Below the pieces are notes generated by a model that saw nothing but the letters and a program-made list of their open reading frames with translations, searched no databases and had not been told where the DNA came from. Below are positions 1 to 5,093 of a stretch of 9,743 bases of DNA, piece by piece; within the stretch, counting starts at the first letter, position 1, and each line of letters begins with the position of its first letter. Source of the DNA: an uncultured Collinsella sp. (GTDB lineage: Bacteria > Actinomycetota > Coriobacteriia > Coriobacteriales > Coriobacteriaceae). The translations under genes were made by a program, and so were the position numbers. The stretch covers positions 1 through 9,743 of the forward strand of contig UQUD01000070.1 of NCBI GenBank assembly GCA_900544225.1, in the 5' to 3' direction.

Positions 1-79
1 GGCGGGCCTTCTCGGCGCGGAGCTCTTCCAACTCGGCGCGCTCCTCGTCGGACAATGGTTGGGACTCAAGCTCGGCCAT
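1..79 (-). CDS. Unidentified protein, N-terminal fragment (runs off the left edge)
   Basis: Only the first 26 codons are in the window, starting at ATG 79-77 on the minus strand. The start is supported by AAAGG about 8 nt upstream, within AAAGGGCGG. The visible peptide begins MAELESQPLSDEERAELEEL and is rich in Glu, Arg and Ala, so it is probably the start of a charged helix or coiled coil. I do not recognise the family. It lies just downstream of a tRNA gene and its terminator, with only about 20 nt between the T-tract and the start codon. It may therefore depend on read-through from the tRNA promoter, because there is little room for a promoter of its own. Confidence 0.6.
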   Translation of the reverse strand, partial: MAELESQPLSDEERAELEELRAEKAR

Positions 80-98
80 AGTACCGCCCTTTCTTTTT

Positions 99-130
99 AA
101 AAAAAGCCGCCGACACAATGTCAGCGGCTT
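99..130 (-). terminator. Rho-independent terminator of the tRNA gene
   Basis: Read on the minus strand, AAGCCGCTGACA pairs with TGTCGGCGGCTT (11 of 12 positions) around a 3-nt loop. A run of seven T follows. It lies 15 nt beyond the tRNA 3' end and before the next start codon, so it should end most tRNA transcripts. Confidence 0.88.
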
Positions 131-144
131 ATCAAATCCAAGGG

Positions 145-217
145 TGGAGACGAAGGGAGTCTACCCCTCGGCCTCTGCCATGCGACGGCAGCGCTCTCCC
201 AACTGAGCTACGTCCCC
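145..217 (-). tRNA. tRNA-Ala (anticodon CGC), with a non-canonical T-loop
   Basis: The 73-nt minus-strand sequence folds as a full cloverleaf. The acceptor is GGGGACG with CGTCTCC plus discriminator A73. The D-stem is GCTC/GAGC with loop AGTTGGGA, the anticodon stem is CTGCC/GGCAG with loop GTCGCAT, and the T-stem is GAGGG/CCCTT. The anticodon CGC reads the Ala codon GCG. The G3:U70 wobble pair, the main alanine identity element, is present, so anticodon and acceptor agree. CCA is not encoded; ACCC follows. The oddity is the T-loop, GTAGACT where TTCGACT would be expected. The near-invariant T54 and C56 are replaced by G and A, and losing C56 should remove the G19-C56 elbow pair. The gene has its own promoter and terminator, so it is probably transcribed, but its fitness as an elongator tRNA is uncertain. 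Confidence 0.9.
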
Positions 218-230
218 AGGACAAGTCGAT

Positions 231-258
231 ATTTTACCTACGGCTCGCCAACTGTCAA
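231..258 (-). promoter_or_regulatory. Strong sigma-70-type promoter of the tRNA-Ala gene
   Basis: On the minus strand a perfect -35 TTGACA (258-253) is followed after 16 bp by TAAAAT (236-231), a 5/6 match to the -10 consensus. The first tRNA base lies 13 nt below the -10 box, leaving a short leader for RNase P to remove. This is the best-matching promoter in the window. Confidence 0.85.
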
Positions 259-323
259 CGCCCAATACCCAGTCTTTTTGGGACGAAGCCATTTTGACTA
301 CTTTTCGAGCAGACAATCCTCTC

Positions 324-358
324 GATGATTCTTTAATCCCCGTCCCAGAAAAATCATC
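324..358 (-). repeat. GGGAC-core hairpin after the radical SAM gene (divergent copy of the 4991-5080 repeat unit)
   Basis: GATGATT (324-330) pairs with AATCATC (352-358), and partial pairing of T and A runs continues inward. The interior carries CCCCGTCCC. Aligned without gaps over 36 nt to positions 5045-5080, it matches at about 23 of 36 places, including the GATGAT end, the CGTCCC core and the ATCAT end. I infer a diverged copy of the same repeat. It begins 10 nt after the stop codon of the radical SAM gene and may act as its 3'-end structure. There is no clean T-tract. Confidence 0.5.
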
Positions 359-368
359 CGCGTGCGCG

Positions 369-1307
369 CTACTTTGCGCTGGTGAGGACGCCGGTGGTAT
401 CAAACGCTGGGGTGAAGCTCTCGTCAACCGCGCCGCCCTCTTGCCAGAACATCGTCGTAAAGCCCAGGTCGTCAGCATGATCGAGTACCCGCTCGTACTC
501 ATCGCGCGTCACGGCACGCGCCAGGTCGCCGCCCTGCTCGCGCATGAGCGCATTGGGCGTGTACTGGTTCATGACCGAGATCGGCACATCGCCCACCGTC
601 TGCCACACAAGGTCCAGTACGCGACACGAATCGTCCGCATGCCCCGGCAGCACCAGGTGACGCACGATCATGCCGCGCTTCATGAGCCCGTCCTCGTCCA
701 CCAGCTCTCCCCCGCGGCGTTCGATCTCGCGTGCCATTTGCGCCAAGCCCGACACGGCCACACGCGGGTAGTCCTTAATGTGGGAGAGCGACTGCGCAAG
801 CCCCGCATCGGCATATTTAAAGTCGGTAAGCCACACGTCGACCAAATCGCCGAGCGCCGCCACGGCACTCGCGCGCTCATAACCGCTCGTGTTGTAGACG
901 ATTGGGATGGACAGCCCGCGCGCCCGCGCCGCGGCAATCGCAGCCGGCAGCAGGTGCGCGTAGTGTGTCGCCGTCACCAGGTTAATATTGTTCGCACCCT
1001 GGTCCTGCAGCTCCAACATAATCTCGACCAGGCGCTCGGGCGAAATCTCAAGCCCAAAATTGCCCGTCGAGATCTCGTGGTTCTGACAATAGACGCATTT
1101 GAGCGAGCAGCCGCTAAAGAAGATCGTGCCCGAACCGGCCTCGCCCGAGATAGGCGGCTCCTCCCACATATGAAGCGCCGCGCGGGCCACCTTGAGCGTG
1201 TCGTTAGCACCGCATACGCCGTGCGCACCCTCATCGCGCGCCGCACCGCAACGTCGCGGACACAAATGGCAGGCGGGCGAAAAAAGTTCGGTCAACGACG
1301 TCGGCAT
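369..1307 (-). CDS. Radical SAM protein, PflA/PflX-like (pyruvate formate-lyase-activating enzyme family)
   Basis: The protein has 312 residues. The radical SAM motif CSLKCVYC (C67, C71, C74) follows the FFSG segment; these three cysteines would hold the 4Fe-4S cluster that cleaves S-adenosylmethionine. Upstream is a second cysteine set, CHLCPRRC with C32 (C13, C16, C20, C32), typical of the uncharacterised PflX-type branch (COG1313) and not of true PflA. A glycyl-radical partner is therefore not implied, and none is visible. I chose ATG 1307-1305 because GGAG lies 9 nt upstream. A TTG at 1322 would add five residues but overlaps that ribosome site. The gene stands alone: a candidate promoter lies at 1391-1419, and a repeat-type hairpin follows its TAG stop. 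Substrate unknown. Family assignment is secure and exact role is not. Confidence 0.9.
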   Translation of the reverse strand: MPTSLTELFSPACHLCPRRCGAARDEGAHGVCGANDTLKVARAALHMWEEPPISGEAGSGTIFFSGCSLKCVYCQNHEISTGNFGLEISPERLVEIMLELQDQGANNINLVTATHYAHLLPAAIAAARARGLSIPIVYNTSGYERASAVAALGDLVDVWLTDFKYADAGLAQSLSHIKDYPRVAVSGLAQMAREIERRGGELVDEDGLMKRGMIVRHLVLPGHADDSCRVLDLVWQTVGDVPISVMNQYTPNALMREQGGDLARAVTRDEYERVLDHADDLGFTTMFWQEGGAVDESFTPAFDTTGVLTSAK

Positions 1308-1390
1308 AAAAACATGCTCCAAAACAACGATTCAGCAGCTCAAACGCAAAAGGGCCAACCACACAGACGGCTCGAGCCCAAGGCGCCGTA

Positions 1391-1419
1391 ATCGTCCGAC
1401 ACGATTTTTGTAATGTCAA
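1391..1419 (-). promoter_or_regulatory. Candidate promoter of the radical SAM gene
   Basis: On the minus strand a perfect TTGACA (1419-1414) is followed after 17 bp by GACGAT (1396-1391), a 3/6 match to the -10 consensus. It would give a leader of about 75 nt. It stands back to back with the plus-strand promoter at 1422-1450, the two -35 boxes being two bases apart. Confidence 0.5.
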
Positions 1420-1421
1420 GA

Positions 1422-1450
1422 CTGGAATCCACAAAGTGCGGCTTTATGAT
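1422..1450 (+). promoter_or_regulatory. Candidate promoter of the 6S-like RNA
   Basis: TATGAT (1445-1450) matches the -10 consensus at 5/6. The 17-bp spacer puts CTGGAA at -35, a 3/6 match. The predicted start near 1457 lies just before the RNA's closing stem at 1460, which supports the assignment. Confidence 0.6.
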
Positions 1451-1456
1451 GTAGGT

Positions 1457-1627
1457 ATTCCGCCCCCCGCGGAGCAACTGGGTGAACCGTCGCGTTTATT
1501 TAGGGAGCCCACACAGTCGTACCTAGTACAGGTATCCTTCGTTGTTAAGGACGCTGGAACAGTCGATGAGGGCACCCACCTGTTTTAGGTGGGTTCATTT
1601 TCGTAACGTGGGGGGTGGTTTTCTTTT
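1457..1627 (+). ncRNA. ssrS: Probable 6S RNA (structured RNA of about 170 nt)
   Basis: There is no coding potential, but the architecture is clear. A 12-bp closing stem joins CCGCCCCCCGCG (1460-1471) to CGTGGGGGGTGG (1607-1618), with two G-U pairs. TTTTCTTTT follows (1619-1627), so the closing stem also serves as the terminator. Inside, ACCCACCT/AGGTGGGT (1574-1593) forms an 8-bp hairpin near the 3' side. Smaller hairpins are TACCT/AGGTA (about 1520-1534) and TCCTT/AAGGA (about 1535-1551). A long rod closed at its ends, with a hairpin near the 3' side of an open centre and a length near 170-190 nt, is the 6S plan. 6S RNA mimics an open promoter and sequesters housekeeping RNA polymerase in stationary phase. 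The segment GGGCACCCACCT also resembles 6S sequences as I remember them. The identification is by structure and memory only; another conserved structured RNA cannot be excluded. Confidence 0.6.
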
Positions 1628-1786
1628 GCCGAAAGTCGCCATTGCGAATCCCGCCAAGATCCCCAAAAGGCACTAGGCGGAACCCCACTATCACCCCAAT
1701 ATCTGGTAAGCACGTGATTATCGCCCCGCGCAATTCCTCACACCCTCCTTGGTCGAGTATCATGGGTCAGCTATACCCTTCGCGGC
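1628..1786. other. Gap between the 6S-like RNA and the sugar-phosphate transferase gene
   Basis: The 159-nt stretch has no convincing ORF. TATCAT (1758-1763) could be a -10 box for the downstream gene, but no acceptable -35 lies 16-18 bp above it. I see nothing else that I can support. Confidence 0.4.
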
Positions 1787-3034
1787 ATGGCATCCTTTGA
1801 CCTTTTCCTTCGACGCTTGGCGGTTTATCGATTCATGGCTTCCTCCACGAGCTTCATACCGTACCTTTGCGTGGCGGTCGCGGCTTTTATCACGACCTTC
1901 CTTGCGGTGCCCCTGGTCAAGCGCCTGGCAATCAAGCTCGACGCCGTCGACTATCCTTCCAAGCGCCGCATCAACACTAAACCCATCCCGCGCATGGGCG
2001 GTACGGCGGTCTTTTTAGGCCTCGTCGTCGCCTGCACTGTGCAGATCCTAGGCACCTGGTACCTGGGCTGGCCGCCCGTTTTGGTGCCTCATCCCCTCTT
2101 GCACATTAGCTACCCCATACTGGCGCTTTCTTTTACCGTCATCTTTGCGACCGGCGCAATCGACGACGTCTACCAGCTCAAGCCCAAGCAAAAGCTGGCC
2201 GGTCAGGTCCTCGCCGCGCTCATCGCCTGCGTGGGCGGCCTGCGCATCGGCGTCATCGTCAACCCGTTTGCCCCCGGCGAGATTATGCTCGGCTGGCTCG
2301 CCTACCCCATCACCGTGATCTACCTGGTGGCGTTCACCAACATCATCAACCTTATCGACGGCCTCGACGGCCTGGCCACGGGCATCTGCGGTATCGCGTC
2401 GTTCACCATGTTTTCGGTCGCCGTGCTCTCGGGCCGCATCGACGCCGCCGCGCTCTCCATCGCGCTCTTTGGCTCGTGCCTCGCCTTCTTGCACTATAAC
2501 TTCAACCCCGCGAGCATCTTCTTGGGCGACTCGGGATCGCTGCTTCTGGGCTTTGCACTGGGTTCCATCTCGCTGCTCAACGTGAGCCGCACCGCCGCGC
2601 TCACCTCGCTCATCATCCCGCTCATCGTGGCCGGCGTGCCCATCATCGACACGTTTAGTGCCATCGTGCGCCGCAAGCGCGCCCACATTAGCATTGGGCA
2701 GGCCGACAAGGGACACATCCACCATCGCCTCATTCAAGAGGGCTACAACCAAAAGCAAGCCGTACTGCTCATCTACGCCTGGTGCATACTGCTTTCGGCC
2801 GGCGCCGCCGCCATCAATCAGGTCGAGGTCCCCATACGCGTGCTCATCTTTACCGTGCTCGCCATCGGCTCGGCGGCCTTCGCCAAGCACCTGCACCTGT
2901 TTGAGCCCGTGCTGCGCCACCATTACAACAAGCGCACGCACGAAGACGAGTTGGTAACCCCCGACGACCCTGCTTTTAAGCAGGAGGAGGAGGCAGCCGA
3001 GGATCGTAAGGAAGAGCGCCACCACAAGCTCTAG
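1787..3034 (+). CDS. wecA: WecA/TagO-type undecaprenyl-phosphate N-acetylhexosamine-1-phosphate transferase
   Basis: A polytopic membrane enzyme of the MraY/WecA family, 415 residues with this start. Family members move GlcNAc-1-P (or a related sugar phosphate) from a UDP-sugar to the polyprenyl phosphate carrier, the first step in making cell-wall polymers. Motifs in order: substrate-loop KPIPRMGG (65-72), GAIDD aspartates (123-127), NLIDGLDGL (188-196), FLGDSGS (245-251) and KGHIHHRL (308-315). The histidine motif favours WecA/TagO over MraY. Roughly ten hydrophobic segments are visible. The last 40 residues form a charged tail ending in RHHKL, an addition to the usual core. The start is uncertain: neither ATG 1787 nor ATG 1835 (399 residues) has a good ribosome site, and the later one sits closer to the first membrane helix. 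trpS follows on the same strand after 158 nt. The exact sugar is not determinable here. Confidence 0.9.
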   Translation: MASFDLFLRRLAVYRFMASSTSFIPYLCVAVAAFITTFLAVPLVKRLAIKLDAVDYPSKRRINTKPIPRMGGTAVFLGLVVACTVQILGTWYLGWPPVLVPHPLLHISYPILALSFTVIFATGAIDDVYQLKPKQKLAGQVLAALIACVGGLRIGVIVNPFAPGEIMLGWLAYPITVIYLVAFTNIINLIDGLDGLATGICGIASFTMFSVAVLSGRIDAAALSIALFGSCLAFLHYNFNPASIFLGDSGSLLLGFALGSISLLNVSRTAALTSLIIPLIVAGVPIIDTFSAIVRRKRAHISIGQADKGHIHHRLIQEGYNQKQAVLLIYAWCILLSAGAAAINQVEVPIRVLIFTVLAIGSAAFAKHLHLFEPVLRHHYNKRTHEDELVTPDDPAFKQEEEAAEDRKEERHHKL

Positions 3035-3051
3035 GGTAAGCTGCCGAGGAT

Positions 3052-3063
3052 GTGCCCGGGCAC
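3052..3063. repeat. 12-bp perfect palindrome between the transferase and trpS
   Basis: GTGCCCGGGCAC is self-complementary and lies 18 nt after the transferase stop codon. It has no T-tract on either side. It could be a weak 3' structure or a protein site; no function is supported. Confidence 0.4.
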
Positions 3064-3192
3064 CTTGGCCACGCGCAGCCGCGCCGCACCCATCGCACAA
3101 GCCGCCCCTCTCCCACCCCTCGCCTACTTATGTCCCGCCCCTCCAATAAACGCGTTATCATCTTGACCCATGAACATACGTTAGGAGCAATC

Positions 3193-4242
3193 ATGCCAAA
3201 CGAGAACAGCTACGAAGTCGCGCTGCAAAAGAGCAACGCCATTCGCGAGGGCCTGGCCAAGACGCCCGAGAAGTTCACCATGCTTACCGGCGACCGCCCC
3301 ACCGGCCGCCTGCACCTGGGCCACTACTTTGGCACCCTCAAGGGCCGTGTTGAACTGCAGAACATGGGCGCCAAGACCAACGTGCTCATCGCCGACTACC
3401 AGGTCATCACCGATCGCGACACCACCGAGCACATCCAGGACAACGTGTACAACATGGTCATGGACTACCTTGCCTGCGGCATCGACCCCGACAAAACCAT
3501 GATCTACGCGCACTCCGCCGTGCCCGCCGCCAACCAGCTCATGCTGCCGTTCCTGTCGCTGGTGTCAGAGGCCGAGCTGGCGCGCAATCCCACGGTTAAG
3601 GCCGAGATGGAGGCCTCGGGCCACGAGCTCACCGGCCTTCTGCTCACCTACCCGGTGCACCAGGCCTGCGACATCCTGTTCTGCAAGGGCAATGTGGTGC
3701 CCGTCGGTCGCGACCAGCTGCCGCACATCGAGCTCACCCGCACCATCGCCCGCCGCTTTAACAACCGCTACGGCAAGGTGTTCCCCGAGGTCGACGCGCT
3801 GCTTTCCGAGACCCCGCTGCTGCCCGGCCTGGACGGTCGCAAGATGAGCAAGAGTTACGGCAACGCCATCAACATCTCGATGACCGCCGAGGAGACGGCC
3901 AAGCGCATCAAGAAGAGCCAGACCGACTCCGAGCGCATGATCACGTTCGACCCCGAGAACCGCCCCGGCGTGTCCGGCCTGCTTTCGACCGCCGCCATCT
4001 GCACCGGCCGTTCCGAGGTCGAGATTGCCGAGGAGATTGGCATGGGCGGCTCCGGCCAGCTCAAGAAGTACGTGACCGAGGCCGTCAACGAGTACTTCGC
4101 GCCGATCCGCGAGCGTCGCCAGCGCTACGAGAACGATCTGGACTATGTGAAGGACGTGCTGCACGAGGGCAACCGTCGCGCCAACGAGATCGCCGAGCAG
4201 ACCCTGGCCGAGGTTCGGGACGCCATGGGCATGGTGTACTAG
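3193..4242 (+). CDS. trpS: Tryptophanyl-tRNA synthetase
   Basis: This 349-residue class I synthetase charges tRNA-Trp with tryptophan in the cytoplasm. The HIGH-type signature is HLGH (41-44) in GRLHLGHYFG. The KMSKS loop is perfect at 217-221 (GRKMSKSYGN). The segment VGRDQLPHIELTR (171-183) corresponds to the GxDQ-x-x-H-x-ELTR region typical of TrpRS. ATG 3193 is chosen because AGGAG lies 5 nt upstream and the known fold begins soon after. An in-frame ATG at 3052 would add 47 low-complexity residues and lacks support. The length matches usual bacterial TrpRS (about 330-350). No T-box or trp leader is visible in the 158-nt gap upstream. A strong terminator follows. Confidence 0.97.
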   Translation: MPNENSYEVALQKSNAIREGLAKTPEKFTMLTGDRPTGRLHLGHYFGTLKGRVELQNMGAKTNVLIADYQVITDRDTTEHIQDNVYNMVMDYLACGIDPDKTMIYAHSAVPAANQLMLPFLSLVSEAELARNPTVKAEMEASGHELTGLLLTYPVHQACDILFCKGNVVPVGRDQLPHIELTRTIARRFNNRYGKVFPEVDALLSETPLLPGLDGRKMSKSYGNAINISMTAEETAKRIKKSQTDSERMITFDPENRPGVSGLLSTAAICTGRSEVEIAEEIGMGGSGQLKKYVTEAVNEYFAPIRERRQRYENDLDYVKDVLHEGNRRANEIAEQTLAEVRDAMGMVY

Positions 4243-4277
4243 ACCGATCTGCTGGCTTGAGCTTTCGATTGCTATAG

Positions 4278-4305
4278 GGCGGGCGCTATGGCGTCCGCCT
4301 TTTTT
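4278..4305 (+). terminator. Rho-independent terminator of trpS
   Basis: GGCGGGCGC (4278-4286) pairs over all nine bases, one of them G-U, with GCGTCCGCC (4291-4299) around the tetraloop TATG. Six T follow. It lies 36 nt after the trpS stop codon. Confidence 0.95.
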
Positions 4306-4350
4306 GGTGCCCGACCGGCTCGGCTCTACCCATTGCACTCCCCCGACAAA

Positions 4351-4396
4351 CGGGAACGGGCCCGCCGGCAGTCAGTTGCCAGCGGGCCCGTTCCCG
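4351..4396. repeat. Long near-perfect hairpin in the trpS/MGMT convergent gap
   Basis: CGGGAACGGGCCCGC (4351-4365) and GCGGGCCCGTTCCCG (4382-4396) are perfect 15-bp arms. After one C/A mismatch, GGCA/TGCC adds four pairs, leaving a 6-nt loop. Neither side has a proper T-tract: on the minus strand only TTTG follows. It lies between the trpS terminator and the next repeat hairpin, so it is not needed as the trpS terminator. It is probably a dispersed repeat or a second-line bidirectional terminator. Confidence 0.7.
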
Positions 4397-4578
4397 AAGT
4401 ACACCGTTGAATCGCACAGAGGGGAGGAATGCGAATCAAACTCAACAGGGCAGGCTTTTTCATCGCCTATTGCCCGCTCCGTTGCTGAATATAATATAGT
4501 TCACCGTGGTTTACTTTCTTGCGTCAATATGCGCCGCCACACCTTCTCCATAAGTTAGCCCCGGTAAACCTACAACGG
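4397..4578. other. Gap with an isolated perfect -10 box and no gene
   Basis: No ORF here is convincing. TATAAT at 4490-4495 is a perfect -10 box on the plus strand but has no good -35 (17 bp upstream is CTATTG). If used, it would start a transcript near 4502 that meets the hairpin at 4579-4619, giving a non-coding RNA of about 118 nt. A 19-codon ORF at 4429 has a purine-rich site only 1 nt from its ATG and is not credible. Confidence 0.3.
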
Positions 4579-4619
4579 AAAACCACCACAAAGGGGACAG
4601 GCACCTTCGTGGTGGTTTT
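4579..4619. repeat. GGGGACAGGCACC hairpin, copy 1 (likely bidirectional terminator)
   Basis: AAAACCACCACAAAGG (4579-4594) pairs with CCTTCGTGGTGGTTTT (4604-4619) at 15 of 16 positions around the 9-nt loop GGACAGGCA. The arms begin with AAAA and end with TTTT, so either strand presents a GC stem followed by U residues. It starts 16 nt after the MGMT stop codon on the minus strand. Related copies lie at 6623-6661 and 7581-7613. Confidence 0.85.
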
Positions 4620-4635
4620 GGCCACGGCAGAACTG

Positions 4636-4956
4636 TTAGAGTCCAGCTGGCCAGCGACAGGCGGCCAAGTCGACGTGCATGTCGTCCTTAAACGCCACAC
4701 CCTCCCCTAGCAAAAGCTCACGTTGAGCATCGGGGCCGCCAAAAGCAAAGCCCTCGCATATGTGCCCGTCGGCAAACACCACGCGATGACAGGGAATTTG
4801 ACCAGGGCGTGGGTTGCTATGCAGCGCATACCCCACATAGCGTGCACTTCGCGCGCGACCGGCGAGCAGCGCCACCTGACCGTACGTGGCGACCATCCCC
4901 TCGGGGATCTGCTCGACCACCTCATACACCTGCTCAAAAAAGCCCTCAGACGCCAT
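4636..4956 (-). CDS. MGMT-family (methylated-DNA--cysteine methyltransferase-like) protein, short form
   Basis: The 106-residue protein matches only the DNA-binding and active-site domain of O6-alkylguanine-DNA alkyltransferases. VPEG/IPEG-type helix and TYGQVALLAG (24-33) lead to RSARYVGYAL with the expected arginine. The active-site motif PCHRVV (55-60) has the acceptor Cys at 56. Alkyltransferase-like (ATL) proteins of similar size usually have Trp or another residue there, so this short protein could in principle take up an alkyl group, unlike ATLs. The N-terminal domain of Ada or Ogt is missing. Start ATG 4956-4954 has GGGAG about 6 nt upstream; an in-frame upstream extension runs through repeat DNA and is rejected. 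It lies downstream of the DegV gene, separated by the long inverted repeat, and is convergent with trpS. It probably acts in DNA alkylation repair or damage recognition. Confidence 0.87.
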   Translation of the reverse strand: MASEGFFEQVYEVVEQIPEGMVATYGQVALLAGRARSARYVGYALHSNPRPGQIPCHRVVFADGHICEGFAFGGPDAQRELLLGEGVAFKDDMHVDLAACRWPAGL

Positions 4957-4990
4957 CGCTCGCTCCCTTCTCCGCATTAACAGCATAAAG

Positions 4991-5080
4991 AAATGATCCC
5001 TTGGGGACGGAGGAAAACGGATCATTCGCGGCCTCCGTGCGGTCGATGATCCGTTTTCCTCCGTCCCCAAGGGATCATTT
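4991..5080. repeat. Perfect 35-bp inverted repeat (paired GGGGACGG-core repeat units)
   Basis: The left arm (4991-5025) and right arm (5046-5080) are exact reverse complements over 35 bp, separated by 20 nt. Each arm starts near AATGATCC, contains GGGGACGGAGG or its complement, and ends GGATCAT, so each unit can also form its own 7-bp terminal stem. This is a BIME-like arrangement of two repeat units in inverted orientation. It starts 13 nt after the DegV stop codon and ends 34 nt before the MGMT start codon, filling the gap between two collinear genes. Perfect arms suggest recent duplication or gene conversion. It may uncouple transcription of the two genes. Confidence 0.92.
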
Positions 5081-5093
5081 GTTGGCAGGTCGG

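Noticed and set aside
294..1391. 365-codon plus-strand ORF opposite the radical SAM gene
   Set aside because: The minus strand encodes a full radical SAM protein with its cysteine motifs; the plus-strand product is Arg/His-rich and resembles no family, as expected from an antisense frame in GC-rich DNA.
1478..1494. T-box-like sequence GGGTGAACCGTCGCG
   Set aside because: It resembles the T-box AGGGTGGNACCGCG only loosely, and it lies inside the closed RNA ending at 1627, with no synthetase or amino-acid gene directly below.
2048..3100. 350-codon minus-strand ORF opposite the sugar-phosphate transferase
   Set aside because: Its composition is low-complexity (Asp, Gly, Val, Ala, His) and it lies opposite a gene with all expected motifs.
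3052..3192. 47-residue N-terminal extension of TrpRS
   Set aside because: The extension is Pro/Arg/Thr-rich and low-complexity, spans a palindrome, and has no ribosome site; ATG 3193 has a clear AGGAG.
3565..4338. 257-codon minus-strand ORF opposite trpS
   Set aside because: It is an antisense frame of a clearly identified synthetase and runs through the trpS terminator.
4304..4558. 84-codon plus-strand ORF after trpS
   Set aside because: It starts inside the trpS terminator region, runs through a 46-nt hairpin, and has no ribosome site or family resemblance.
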